Source: Sophora flavescens
Lineage: Eukaryota; Streptophyta; Magnoliopsida; Fabales; Fabaceae
Reading direction: 5' to 3'
DNA length: 64,000 bases
Assembly: GCA_030762895.1 (NCBI GenBank)
Contig: CM061062.1
Coordinates: forward strand, 98,872,874 to 98,936,873
The translations under genes were made by a program, and so were the position numbers. Each line of letters starts with the position of its first letter. The stretch's first letter is position 1. The notes beneath the pieces were generated by a model. It was not told where the DNA came from and made no database searches. It was given only the letters and a program-made list of their open reading frames with translations. Shown here piece by piece: positions 22,070-33,848 of this stretch.

Positions 22070-23870
22070 CTTGGGAACCCACTAAAGGGCCAGAGTTAAA
22101 ATTGTTTAGCTAAGAATAAAGGGCAGAAGCCCAGAAAGCCGAGGTCGAGCATTGCTCCCTCGCACCAAAAAACCGAGGTCGAGCTATGCTCCCTCACCGA
22201 AAAAAGTCGAGGTTGAGCAATGTTTCGTTCCTCGCAATAAAAATCCTAGGCCAAGCACAACATCTTCGCACCAAGATAAAGTCCACAGCAGATCATGCAT
22301 GTTAGAGACCCAGGATTCGAAGGAAATCCTGGTAGTGTTCAACCAAATAAGCCAGAATCCCAAGTACGAATGGGCTCCGCACAAAAAACCGAGCAGTGCT
22401 CGGCCAAGCAAGACGATAACCCAAGAAAGGCTTGGTTCTACAAAAAACAGATTTCCGAGCAATGCTCCCGCGAATCATAGTCCGAAGTCCTCGGCACCAA
22501 AAAGCATTTTAAGACATACGGGTTGACATTTAAGCTCTTTCGCTTATTTCAAGCTTGGAGCTTGGGGGGCTAGTAGGGATAAAGGAAGGATATTCTCGGA
22601 AATTACAGAGAAAGGATATCCCTTAGCCTACAGCTCGAAGAACTTGTATGAAAACTATTTTCTCATACAAATTGGAGAAGATATTAGGAAATTTTATTCT
22701 GAGACACACCCTCAAGATTGGGAAAAATAATGACATTTGAGGTCAGGTTTCAAAGTTAGTGGGTATTTCAAAATCCACCAAATGAAAGGATTATGAGCTA
22801 CTCGAAGAAAATGTTAAGAGCTCTCAAGAACTTCAAAGATCGAGCTACATTCGGGAAAAGGTGAGTCAAGTTCAAACTCTCAAGATAAGCATCTTGAAAG
22901 CATCAAAAATTAAAGGATGAAATACAAGCACTGAGATAAATTCCTAATGACCGAATTTGAACTTGACTCTTCAAAAGATTGGTTCGAGTCTGAATCACTG
23001 ATAAGTCGAATCTCAGCTATCAGCTTCTAAACTTGTCTTAACAAAGGTAAGATTGAAGTATCTTCGATTGTAACATGTTACCGCCAAGAGGTATCAGCCG
23101 AAGTAAAAGGATCTATGCAAATCCAGTACTTTATCAACACTAAGGACAAGCTCAGCTTCTTTCATAAAGCTCTTTCGCTTATTCTGAGCACAAAGCTCGG
23201 GGAGCTTATATACTGATCGAGATGTTAAACTCGGCTATCGAGCCTACCAAACTAAAATATTGAACGAGAAGTAAAGCTAGATCACCAAACCCAAACAATC
23301 AAAGGGAAATGATTACTAGACTCGCCCACCGAGCCCGCTGAACTTAAGAATTGGCCGAAATGTGAAGCTCGACAACTTGAAACTAGAAGCTCAGGCTCCC
23401 TACTCGGTTGAGCTCCGGCTCCCGACCACTCGGTTGAGCCCCGGCTCCCGGTCACTCGATTGAGCTCCGGCTCTCGACTTATCGTTTGAGCACGCAACTA
23501 CAGCGCAAGCCTCGGAAATGAGGTCGTAAAGGCCACGCACCGCACAGGGTAATGTTTCCTTTCCATCTCGGGAACCGAGAAAGTATGGCCTTAACAGGAA
23601 ACGAGTAATCATCCCCACCTCGGCTCCTTCGAGAAAAAGCTTTTACGCTTTATCAGCTCAAAGCTGGGGGGGCTTGTATATGCGCCGAGATATAGAGCTC
23701 GGCACCTCGAAAGCATCAAGCTCGGTCAGCTGAGCTGCTCACCGAGTTGGAGGATGCATACATAAAGTATGAAGCTCGGCCAATCACCTCGTCTGGCCTA
23801 AAGACAGAAAGATGAAACCGAGTTCCTAAGCTCGGCTAACATCATGAAAGCTTTTACGCCTAATCACCAA
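22070..23870. other. Non-coding 3' part of the gypsy-type element
   Basis: No frame of note. It is rich in short dispersed words such as CCGAGGTCGAGC, GAGCTCGG and CTCGGCTCCC, which recur at irregular spacing. This composition is unlike the surrounding AT-rich DNA. Confidence 0.5.
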
Positions 23871-23884
23871 AGCTTGGGGGCTTG
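23871..23884 (+). other. Polypurine tract of the gypsy-type element
   Basis: AAGCTTGGGGGCTTG lies directly before the 3' LTR, the expected position for the plus-strand primer. Confidence 0.7.
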
Positions 23885-24510
23885 TGTCTTGGCCGAAGAG
23901 TGAAACCCGCCACCGAAGCTCGAATACCCCCGATCCAGGAAGTTAAAGATAATAAGTTAAAGATCACTTAATTAAGGGATAGAATATTGATATTAAATCC
24001 TGATATTATCTGAAATAACCTTATCCGGTTAAAAGAGATAATATCCCTTAAATTAAGGAATCACATCTCAAAAGAGATTTAAGAGATAAATCAGATCTCT
24101 AAAAGATATTTAAGAGATAAATCATATCTCTAAAAGATATTTAAGAGATAAATCAGATCTCTAAGAGATAGGGGAATCCTATTATAAAAGGAGGAGTACC
24201 CATGACAGAGACTCACTTTTCACTGAATCTCGGTAACTCTCCCTTGAGTGTATTAGAAGAACTAGCTCGACCAAGAGACTATCAGACAATCCTTGCTCGC
24301 TGGTATCCATCGGATACAAGATTGGGGGATCGGGATCACCGTACCACCAAGGATTGAACCTAGAACTACGTCTGACTTTGATTCCCATTGGGATACGTAG
24401 GACCGGAATATCAAATTCTGTCAAGCCAAAGTCTAAAACAACCCCCATTGTTCACTCTTGATTTAACGTTCTACGGCGAGATTCCGGCAAGTCGGATCTC
24501 GGCAGGAACA
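23885..24510 (+). repeat. 3' LTR of the gypsy-type element
   Basis: It is 626 bp and collinear with the 5' LTR including the internal tandem unit and TATA box. It ends GGCAGGAACA, followed by the target duplication ATAAG. Confidence 0.93.
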
Positions 24511-24515
24511 ATAAG

Positions 24516-26027
24516 CATTAACATAAAAAATACAATGTTCTATACATGTGGTTTCTTGGTGCTTGCTCCGTGAGGAAGCACATTAATTCTCAAATTCAAA
24601 TAAACAATCAAGAAACCAATAAATGGAAATAATATTGAAAGGCACCTCAAGACACAAATAGCCATGTTGCAGCTTCTCCATGTTTGCATTCCGGGGTACC
24701 TTTGTGCAGTGTCCTGCACATGACAGTCATAATGTTAAGTTTAAGGCTACAGGGGACAATGGGAATAAATCCATAAAAAATAAAAGTTGTACCAAACAAG
24801 TATGAATTATCTGTATATAAATTTGAATTCTTCCATTATTCAACCTGCATGATAACCTGTAAATTATCATTGGCCAAAATAAATGTGAAACTTCAGTAAA
24901 AGATCACCACAAGATGCTTTTCACCTTTTTTTTTCCATTTTACAGTAAAAAAAAGAGAGTAAAAGATCACCACAAGTCAAAGAAAGACACACTTAATTTC
25001 TTTGAAAAAACAGCTTACTTTCATATTTAAGCAAATAAACAGCAAGCTTGAGTTTCTTGATTAAATTAAATACGTAAAATGGAAATAAAACAACACCAAC
25101 TATCTAACTTTAAGGTCATGTATGTATTTAAATTAAGAGACAAAGGTCATGCCACAGGTTTTGACTTGTCAACTTTCCAAAATGTAGGTAAGAATAAAAG
25201 GATATTGCAAACTAAATATCTCCAATTTTAACATTATTGAAGCCTCAGGAATACAATCAAAATATATATTAGTCATGCTTGATAAAAAGAATATAAGATT
25301 ACAGAATAAGCAACATAGATTATGACAAGGATAATAAAAAAAATCTTATACTGGCAGGACTCTTGCCTTTGGTAGTAGCACATGTATCTTCATTTTTTCA
25401 AATATTCTAAAATATGAAGGCATTTCTCTGGTCATATTTAAAGGTGAAAATTAGTGAAGTTTCAAAAAAATCAGTAAATGCCAGCAGTAAACAGCACCTA
25501 AAACCAAAAAATCAGAACAATCAACATCCAGATGAACAACCCAAAATATTCCAGCCATCACCCTTTAAGTGAAAAAAGAAGAACAACCCAGAAACACTAT
25601 ATGTTTAAGAATTCAGAGTGGAGCATACCAATTTAAGCTATATGTTCATAATAATCGCATAAAGATCACCTATGCACCCAATTAAACAAATAAGCTAAAA
25701 TGAAGAATTGAGAGATAGAGAGAGAGAGGACCGGATTATGAAGGAAAAGAGATTAGCATTTGAGGAGTGAGTAGGCAGTAAATCAGCTTCACCACTTTCA
25801 TAAAAAATAAATGCACCCCAAATTACACCAACTAGTTAATTAAAATGTCAATGAAATATAAACAGTACATAGACAAAACACATGCAAATCTAAAAAATCT
25901 GAAAAATCAAATGACTTATAACTTGCCCAAAATCTGAAAAATGCAGTTCCTCACAAATCTTGTCGAGACAAAATACTTTCAAGGCAAAGAGATCAAGGAT
26001 TCAAAGATGCCAATTGAAAAAATACAC
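24516..26027. other. Intron-like part of the CACTA cargo
   Basis: AT-rich with no long frame. On the minus strand a possible exon begins after an acceptor-like GTCATGTGCAG near 24718 and reads on as DTAQRYPGMQTW. I do not recognise it. The sequence could be introns and 3' parts of captured genes. Confidence 0.4.
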
Positions 26028-26121
26028 GTATAACAGCACATTCAGCAAGAGTTGAGAGCAATCCATTTTGACCAATCCAAATATGCCTTACTCCATTTGC
26101 TGCTGACATTTTAGTTATAAT
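26028..26121 (-). pseudogene. Captured phosphoglucomutase exon
   Basis: The 94-bp minus-strand exon is preceded by ATCCGCAG and followed by GTGTAT. It reads IITKMSAANGVRHIWIGQNG and then LLSTLAECAVI, a close match to the cytosolic plant phosphoglucomutase segment between the SKEAIQ motif and the catalytic-serine loop. Plant enzymes normally have LLSTPAVSAVIRER here, so the second half has changed. The next expected part (ERVG...TASHNPGG) is not found downstream, so only a fragment was captured or kept. Phosphoglucomutase interconverts glucose 1- and 6-phosphate; this piece cannot. The upstream piece is at 26718-26754 in compatible phase. Confidence 0.75.
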
Positions 26122-26717
26122 CTGCGGATTCACTTAAATCATTAGTAAGGTACAACATGATCTTGACATCAAGAAGACAAGCATATGATGCATAGCAAGA
26201 AACATATATCCTCTATAACAAAGAAAGCTATAAGTGAAGAGATGCATGACCAATGGCATACTAAGACTAATGGCTAAAGCAAAAAAACAAGTATCATTTC
26301 AGGAATGTGAACTTTGGAGCTGGTAAATAGTATTTTGGTTTCCATCTCCTTGTCATTGTGATATATTCACCTATACTATTCCATTTCATTAATTAAAAGA
26401 ACTAGTCAATTTCAAAACCAACAATAAAAAATGAATTATATTCAAAAGGCCACAAGTGGTGCAATCTGGTTAATCTAAATGCCCACTCAATTTAGATGGT
26501 ACTGGACAATACTAATCAACATTAAACAAAGAAGTTCAACTTCAAAGAGACAACATCAAAGAAATCTATTAAGACATCAAAGCAATGCAAAAGAGAAGTT
26601 TTCTAAAGAAATGATATCAATTAGCATGAAATTAATAACATAACTGATAAATCAAATACTTTAGACTCCAAGAAGTCTACATATAGAAGCAAGAGAAACA
26701 TATGGTGGAAAAAGTAC
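26122..26717 (-). other. Intron between captured phosphoglucomutase exons
   Basis: On the minus strand it begins GTACTTTTTCC after SKEAIQ and ends ATCCGCAG before IITKM. It is about 596 bp, AT-rich, and has normal GT and AG ends, so the host gene appears to have been captured as DNA with its intron. Confidence 0.6.
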
Positions 26718-26754
26718 CTGAATAGCTTCCTTGGAATGAACCATCGTCATAATC
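26718..26754 (-). pseudogene. Captured phosphoglucomutase exon end (SKEAIQ)
   Basis: A 37-bp minus-strand segment lies between an acceptor (TGTGTAG) and a donor (GTACTT). Its last codons read SKEAIQ, which in phosphoglucomutase follow GDGRYF and directly precede IITKMSAANG. The preceding bases resemble GDGRYF only loosely, which suggests a small deletion. The phase joins exactly to the exon at 26028-26121. Confidence 0.6.
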
Positions 26755-27440
26755 CTACACATGGGTGAAAGGAAAATAGTTTCCAACAAAAACATATGAT
26801 GTTCCACAATTTATCTTCAACAACAGGAATTGTTAAATGACTATCTTTTCTGTAATTAAGTGGAGCTTAACCACTTCCACTATCAGTAACAGGAACAGTT
26901 TGGTTTACCATTTCCACTTTAGTAAGAGACAAAAAGGCATTTTCATCTCTTCAGTGCAGTAAAGTCGATACATATTACTACTTACTAATATGGTGGTTAT
27001 AAAGTGCTTCACACGTAAATAAGGTGAAGCCACATTGTTGTCAGTTACACTTTAAAGAGAATCAACAAGTACTCAACCAATTGCATGAAATCTTAAACAT
27101 GAAAGAAATAAAATATTTAGCTATTATGAATCAGTAAGTTACAACTTGCCAGCAAAACAAAATAAGACACGAAGGACAACTTGGAGTTGAAGCCCTAAAA
27201 GAACACAATGTCCAAATATTCATCAATGTCCATTATAGATACAATATAAACACGATCATAATCAGTCCACAAATACATAAATAAAGAAAAAAAAAAAAAG
27301 GGAAGAAAAGAAGGGAGAAGTTAGAAAACAGCCTCTGCCTTTCCTTTGTCTTCAAGCTCTCTACCTACGTTTTTATGGATCTCTAACCTCTCCTGCACAT
27401 ACAAAGAACACAAAATACAAAGAACATAAAATCAAAACCA
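26755..27440. other. AT-rich part of the CACTA cargo, nothing recognised
   Basis: No frame with a recognisable product. It may be a captured intron of the phosphoglucomutase or another gene. Confidence 0.4.
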
Positions 27441-27479
27441 ATCTCATTTTGAAAATAATTGGAAGAAGAAAGAAAAAGG

Positions 27480-27770
27480 AAGAGAAGATATGTCGTGCTC
27501 ACCCTCCGCCGTCGACAGCCGCGAAATGCGGCCGTTTTCTTCCCTCCACCGCGCTGCCGCAGCCTCCCCGCCACTGCCCTCTCTGCCACTGTCAGCCTAG
27601 AGACACGGCTCATCTCTTCCCTCCGCCGCGAGGGAACTCGCAGATCTGCCGCCACCGCCATACGCGGCCTCTGCCACCAACGCAGATCGGCTGTCGGCCT
27701 GGCCATGCGCAGCGCCGGCACCAAGGACATGGTGGTGTTGAAAGATCGAGTCACGAAAGCAAGAAATCAA
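27480..27770 (-). other. GC-rich island with overlapping open frames in the CACTA element
   Basis: About 290 bases are much richer in G and C than their surroundings and stay open in several frames on both strands (for example minus 27383-27754 and plus 27459-27788). The predicted peptides are Arg/Ala/Pro-rich and unrecognised. Because the captured phosphoglucomutase exons are on the minus strand to the left, this could be a 5' exon or promoter-proximal piece of a captured gene. No function is assigned. Confidence 0.35.
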
Positions 27771-28638
27771 AATATTGCACAAATTTAGGGATTTAAAGCA
27801 AAACCTTCATCTTCAAATCTGGAATTGGATCTCTGTTACGGGGAAAGTTAGACAGAAAATGAGAGAGAAATCATGGAGAAATCAAACGAAAAGAAGGCTG
27901 ATAGACTTTGATTGATTTGGGAATGGTAAATAATGAAAAACGAATGTAGTTTTTTTTACGAGAGAAGTTTATTTTGAAAAATGTTATCTGTAATGCTTAA
28001 TAGAAGTACGAGTAATTAATGAGATATATTAGTAGCTAATATATAATCAATTAGCTTGGGATCGACTACTAATTTTATTAGTAGCAAAAATTAGTAGCAA
28101 AATTTAAAAATTCTTGTAGTGATATATTGAAAAATTGTTGACAAACTTTCAGAGATCTAAAAGTAATAATAATAATAATAATATAAAAAATTTAGAGTCG
28201 TCTTTCTCTCTCAATCTTTTCACAATTCCTATTTTTCTTCTTCCCCATCCATAGGAAGGGGTGGTTTTGGGTATTTTTTGACCCGAAATCACTCATCTAC
28301 GTCATTTTTCTATCATTTTATCTAAATAAGTGGTTTTTCCATATAGATCTGATTTTTCTTTCGTGTTTTCTCGTCTTGTTGTGGTGTTCGTTTGGTTCAA
28401 ATTGACATATCAGCTTCGATCCATTACAGATTTAATCAAGACTTGAGCGTCAATATTACAGATCCGGAGGCATGATATTCTGATCACTTTGATTTTGTCA
28501 CGTTTGTAGGTATTTTTCCGTGTTATGCTATTAACCTGGGTGATGTGATTTTATTCACAGATTCATCCTTTTCGGTTTTTAACGATGTTGAATTTGTGTT
28601 GTTTTCGATGTGTTTTACCAATTTGAATGAATGAATAT

Positions 28639-28645
<7 letters not shown>

Positions 28646-28692
<47 letters not shown>
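28646..28692. repeat. TA microsatellite
   Basis: About 46 bases of uninterrupted AT dinucleotides; a 69-codon ORF over it is an artefact. Confidence 0.97.
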
Positions 28693-28696
<4 letters not shown>

Positions 28697-28916
28697 ATGA
28701 TATTGTTGTAAACTTTACTGTAGATTTAATTATAATGATCTTTATCACATGTATGTAAAATGTTTCATGCATACAAATATTACCAATTGTTAGGGAAAAA
28801 AAATAAGATTTTAGTCGAAAAACGAAATTCTAACATCCGGAAGGGTAGCTGTCGTAAGGAATTCAAGAAAAAAAAGGTCCAAAGAAGTAGATAACCCAAC
28901 ACACATGTGTCAATAG

Positions 28917-29055
28917 CAATGAATTATAGGCCATGTTTGAATTTCATTTCTATACTTTGAAGGGACCGACAATGAATTACATGTCAGGTTTGAATTTTAT
29001 TTCTATGCATTAGAGGGACTAGCAATAAATTACTAGACAAATTTGAATTTCATGT
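28917..29055. repeat. 53-bp tandem repeat, about 2.6 copies
   Basis: Units start CAATGAATTA at 28917 and 28970 and CAATAAATTA at 29023, each followed by TTTGAATTTCATTTC-like text. Confidence 0.8.
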
Positions 29056-29439
29056 AAATTTTTTATTCTATGTATTATATTTATATATAATTTCTAAATC
29101 GATCAATTTACATATAAATATTAATAACGTAGAAGAAGTATTGAATTTGATCATCGGACAAAATAACCTATTGAATAATTTACTTAGGTGAAAATATAAT
29201 AAAAGAGAAATAAATAATGAGTTACATCAATTAATAAGAAATTAGTGTGAATAAATTGAAAGATTTACATAACAAATAATCATGAATAATAATCGTGAAT
29301 ATTAATTGAATAAATTGCTTGAGAAGATAATAAACAAAAAGTTTTCTTAATCTTAAAATCTTAAGATTATTAAAATAACGAAGTACAAATAGGTTTTTTA
29401 TTTATATTAGAATCTAATAATTTTTTCTAGCAATTCATC

Positions 29440-30030
29440 TGTGAAAATGTTTTCATATAAAATATTCATTTTCATATTTAAGTGTAGTTTTTCTACATGT
29501 ATTAATCCATCAAAACAACAAAAATCAAATAAATTGTTTCCTTATTTCAATGATCTGCTACATGCAACTTGAAATTTGAACAAACATTGGGAAGTCGAAA
29601 AATGCTATTTAAGATGAGATATTAACTTATTTATTAAAAAAATATTGAATTAAATTCTTAAATGAAATGATTAAAATGGACCACTTTTTGGAGGGAGAAA
29701 ATGTCTCGGTGAATACTACTTTATATATAAAGATATAAAATATTCATTTTCATATTTTTTATGTAATTTTTCTACATGTATTAACCCATCGGAACAAAAA
29801 AAAAATCCATCAGAACAACAAAAATCAAATAAATTGTTTCCTTATTTCAATGATCTCCAATTAATACATGCAACTTGAAATTTGAAAAAACATTAGGAAG
29901 TTGAAAGATGCTATTTAAGATGAGACATTAGCTTATTTATTAAAAAAATATTAAAATAAATTTTTAAATGAAATGACCAAAATGGACTGCTTTTTGAAGG
30001 GAAAAAATGTCTCTGTGAATACTAACTATT
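29440..30030. repeat. Tandem duplication of a unit of about 290 bp
   Basis: Copy 1 (about 29440-29722) and copy 2 (about 29737-30030) share CAACAAAAATCAAATAAATT, GTTTCCTTATTTCAATGATC, ATGCTATTTAAGATGAGA and a final GTGAATACTA. Copy 2 has a small insertion that repeats CCATCRGAACAA. No ORF. Confidence 0.85.
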
Positions 30031-30230
30031 GTTAAGTTAATATCTGTTACACTTTGTGAGCGACGGTTCAGACAAAATAATTTTAACAACTTTTTATATA
30101 TAATTCCCAAAACAATTTTAAATCACAAAACGTGAAATCCATAAGTACATATTTAAAAACGAAATTCTGAAAAAAGAAAAATCATATTCCCCATGCATGA
30201 CACGGGTTCATACACTATAGTGTGTATATA

Positions 30231-30235
<5 letters not shown>

Positions 30236-30294
<59 letters not shown>
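30236..30294. repeat. TA microsatellite
   Basis: About 58 bases of uninterrupted TA repeats. Confidence 0.98.
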
Positions 30295-30297
<3 letters not shown>

Positions 30298-31687
30298 GTT
30301 AACCAGTTTCTGCTTCAAAATCATTTACCAATAATATATTTTAAAAAATTAAAAATCGTCATTCCTTTATAAACCAACTTAATTGGTTATCATCTCTCAT
30401 GTGTCTTCTTTCATTTGGGTTAATGTGATACCTTGTTACCCATGTACTGAGCCCAAAAATTATGACAAAACATTCTTCGGGTCAAACGTCCAAAGGCCCA
30501 CAAACAACTTCTTAAAAGTTGGTCTACAGTACCGAATAACCCAACTTTACTTCTTATCTCGGCCCGCCAAAATACCTTCTCCTTCCCTGTTATTGAACCA
30601 TACAAATGACATATTCAGCCGCCATTAATGGATTCCTTTTTTTTTTTGGTGAACACCATTAATTGATTCTTCATCCCGAAGCTGCAGATTTCTCCTTTTT
30701 CTCAGAAACACACAACCATTAATTTACCTTCAAACTATCATAATTGACCTACATACAAATTTGTTTGTCGCATGGACTTCAAACGCTACCCATTACAACT
30801 AACAATCGAGGGTAAATATCATTCAAACAAATTAACACTACGGCACCATTGACACAACATCCATTAACTTTAAATTCAACAACACACAAATTTACTGCAA
30901 AAAATCACGCCCTCATTCCACTGCTTAACAAAACGATGCTTACAGACAGATCCACACAAAATACTAAACCACCATTGACATGATCCATAAGAGGGGCCAC
31001 GTACGCACCACCTGGTGTGGTTTTCAATTGTTAGAGGTTACCAAAGACAATCACCAAGAGACGCAACAAAGCTTGACAATGGAGAAGCCAGCAAATGCAT
31101 TACAATCGTCACTCCGTCGAAGACGACAATGTAAAAGCCTAGAATGAATAGGGATGAAGACAGAACAAGACGCGTGTAACCTAGGGAGTAGGGACATAAT
31201 ATCTTTCTGCCTTTCCACCCGGTAAGTAGTTGCATGAGTGACCTTCTATCATTTTCAGAACCGGCTACCGAACATTTAATCTAGACCGTTCACTTAAAAT
31301 ATTGTTATATCAACGGTTTTAATTACATGAGTTTCAATCCTCCCATAACGGGAGTGAGGATTGAAGATGGAGTCCTGCCCCTGAAAGAAGTATATACCAC
31401 GTTTGAAATTTTGATACTAAAAATTTCACTATATCAAAACTAAATCACTGGAAAGTAGAAACTAACCGCAAACTTATATATGATAATTAGTTTTTGTCTT
31501 AGTTTGCAGTCAAGTCTTTCTTCTTCTTCTTCTTAATTTCGAAAATTTCTTTTTTATTATACCAGGCCCAATATTTTTCTGTCCATATAATTCTAGTTCT
31601 CTTGTTAAGTGCTTGCAACTAGAGCTGATACCATGTAATTAATTTATTTTAAGTTAAATACTCTATCCATTTTAAAATAGTATTTTT
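30295..31687. other. Non-coding DNA, nothing recognised
   Basis: The short ORFs at 30383-30628 and 31038-31235 have no recognisable domain, no partner exons and no codon signature that convinces me. Confidence 0.5.
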
Positions 31688-31713
31688 TATCACTAGTGCA
31701 AAATATGCTTTTA

Positions 31714-32195
31714 ACATCGGAGATTTCACATCGGTTTCTCAAAAACTGATGTGTAAAACGAGGCGGTGATATTTTTGAAATTAAAAACAAAGGATTCCAC
31801 ATCGGTTTCAAAAATAGCCGATGTGTGAATATTTTCCACATCGGTTATATTTTAACCGATGTCTAAAATCAAAACAAAAAAGTTTAAAATTTAAAATTTT
31901 TATCTTTCCACATCGGTTCTTTTAAAACCGATGTCTAATATATAGATTAACCACATCGGTTGTATTATAACCGATGTATAAAATTTAAAAAAAATAGAAT
32001 TTAAAAATTTTATCTTTCCGCATCGGTTCCTATTGAACCGATGTCTAATATAAATTAACCACATCGGTTTATATATAACCGATGTAATAAATTAAAAAAA
32101 ATGAAATTTTAAATTAAATCGTAAGTTTCTACATCGGTTAATATGGAACCGATGTGAATTATGACTAACCACATCGGTTTTTGGACAACCGATGT
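31714..32195. repeat. Left subterminal hairpin repeats of the CACTA element
   Basis: About eight or nine units of the form CACATCGGTT, a 5-8 base loop, AACCGATGTG, spaced by roughly 25-60 AT-rich bases. In En/Spm-type elements, subterminal repeats bind the element's own DNA-binding protein. Confidence 0.9.
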
Positions 32196-32207
32196 GTAGT
32201 ATTTGAC

Positions 32208-32216
32208 AAAACCCTA
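32208..32216 (+). promoter_or_regulatory. Telo-box-like element at the CACTA promoter region
   Basis: AAAACCCTAATTT sits just after the hairpin array and before a C/T-rich leader-like stretch (32220-32620), as at many plant promoters. Function is inferred. Confidence 0.35.
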
Positions 32217-33848
32217 ATTTTTGTTTCTATTTTCATTCCCTCCATCTATTCCGCGTCCTCTTCCATTCCTTTGTTTTTCATTCCCTCCCTCGTTTTGTGC
32301 TCGTCACTTCTTCCCCATCTCTCTCATTGCTCTGCGCTCGCCGTCCCTACTGCTTCGCCTCCTCCTCCTATCTCCATCTCTCCCTGCTGCTCGCCGGTCT
32401 CCGCTGCTTCTGCTTCTCCTTCCATTCTTGCTTGCTCGGTCGCGTCCTCCGCTGTCACCTCAGCCTCGAAGCCCCTCCGCTTGCTCCGTTGCTTCGTGTC
32501 GTGACCCTGTATCCTTCGCTTGCTCTGCCGCTTCCTGTAGCCTCGAAGCCCACTGTCCGACGCTTGCTCCACTTGCTCTGCCGTTTGCTCTGCTTGCTTC
32601 GCCGCTTAGTCATCTCAGGTAATGCACCTCTTATACCACGTTTCTAAGGAATCTGAGCATTGAGAAAGTACAATGGAAGCTTCTTCAACCCATTTCGATT
32701 TTTTGACTAAATTTTCTCGTTTCAGGGTTGTGCAAAGGGCTTGCTGTGGTACTGGTTAGTGGTCACATTTGTGGTTCAAGCTTTCCCTTCAATTGTTACC
32801 TATCTTGCCCTCATTCCTTGCAAGGTACAATATTTACATTGAACCTTAACTTTGGTCGGTAATGGTTTTTCCATTTTTTGGTTTTGGATAAAAGTAAATG
32901 AATTGGAAGTTGTTGATTTTTTGTTGATTGGGATTGAAGAATCATGAATGCCGAGTTATTTTTTTATCCAATGCTATGTGGGATTTGTTGTAAGTTTGGT
33001 GTGTGCTTTAAAATGTGTTCAAAACTACAGTGATGAGTTTTCTTCATGTTATGTAAAACTTTTTTCATGAATTTTTTTGCCCTCTTTTGAGGGTGTGGTG
33101 ATTATTACCTATTGTTTTGCGGTTTTTAATTAGCAGGGGTGTTATTAGTCTCTTTGTTTGAATATGACTTTGATTATTTGAGTCTAACTGGTGGTTGGAT
33201 TTTCGATGTTAAAATTATGGAACTCTTTACTTATCCTACAACTCTTCAAAGATGACTATTAATTGTCAATTCCTTTAGACAGTTATTTTGTTATTATTTT
33301 CAGTTTATGACTTAAAAAAGCAACTGGTATATTAACTATTGCTTATTTTGATTTTTGTTTGCTTTGATTTAGGGATTGGAGTGTTTTATTAATTTTCTTA
33401 ATGTTAATCAATTAGTAAAGCCTTAGTTTCCCGTTTGAGATGAAATACAAATGAGCACACATGTAGGTGCTTAATGTACCGCTCATTGTATTGGATCTTG
33501 AATTGTCCAAAGTTGGACAGTTTGGGAAAAAACTTTTTCTTCATTCAGTTAAAATAGTTATTCATTGATTCTAATGTTATATACTTGATGAAAGTTCGGA
33601 TTGATACATTTCCTTTTGTTCTCCGGGTGCATACTTTATCGTGGTGGATGTCATCGCGTTCAAGTCGTGTACGTCGGAGACCGAAGGGAAATGCTACCGA
33701 AATCTCGTCGAGTATGAGCATTAGAGTTAAGGACTAACCGTTAACCGAATGTTGAAAAAGTTTCTTCTCGAATGGGATAGGGTCATACCCTGTCATTAGA
33801 AGTGGTTGATGAATATGTTGGACTAAGTACGAAGTTATTGGTTTAGTC
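32217..33848 (+). other. Leader/intron-like part of the CACTA transposase gene
   Basis: A pyrimidine-rich block at 32220-32620 gives several overlapping Ser/Leu/Pro-rich frames that look like an untranslated leader. It may end at a donor, CTCAGGTAATGC, near 32620. The rest up to 33848 is AT-rich and intron-like. No product is recognised. Confidence 0.45.

Larger units (their letters stand above)
17941..24510 (+). mobile_element. Gypsy-type non-autonomous LTR retrotransposon with captured host gene
   Basis: The LTRs are 17941-18565 (625 bp) and 23885-24510 (626 bp). Both start TGT, end GGAACA and are flanked by the duplication ATAAG (17936-17940 and 24511-24515). A PBS follows the 5' LTR and a purine tract precedes the 3' LTR. 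By eye the LTRs differ at roughly 40 positions (about 6%), so this insertion is clearly older than the Copia one. No protease, RT or integrase is readable. In their place are a WD40 gene fragment, a tandem-repeat tract and antisense coding remnants. The element is therefore non-autonomous; its placement in Gypsy rests on the PBS type and LTR style. Confidence 0.9.
17413..28121 (-). mobile_element. CACTA transposon carrying host gene exons (Pack-CACTA-like)
   Basis: The left end is CACTACAAGAAATT and the right end, read on the minus strand, is CACTACAAGAATTT. Both are flanked by the 3-bp duplication ATA (17410-17412 and 28122-28124), as expected for En/Spm-type elements. Repeated TAGCTA, TTAGTAGC and related words near both ends look like subterminal repeats. 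No transposase is recognisable, so it is non-autonomous. Without the gypsy insertion at 17941-24510 it is about 4.1 kb. Its right part holds minus-strand exon-like segments, two of which match plant phosphoglucomutase. The strand given is that of the captured exons. Confidence 0.8.
28125..30235. other. AT-rich non-coding DNA with local repeats
   Basis: No gene could be supported. It contains a TA microsatellite, a 53-bp tandem repeat and a roughly 290-bp duplication, listed separately. Confidence 0.6.

Noticed and set aside
28563..28772. ORF with Tyr-Ile repeats
   Set aside because: Produced by the TA microsatellite.
32181..32647. Overlapping Ser/Leu/Pro-rich ORFs on both strands
   Set aside because: They come from a pyrimidine-rich leader-like stretch in the CACTA element and match no family; composition alone keeps several frames open.
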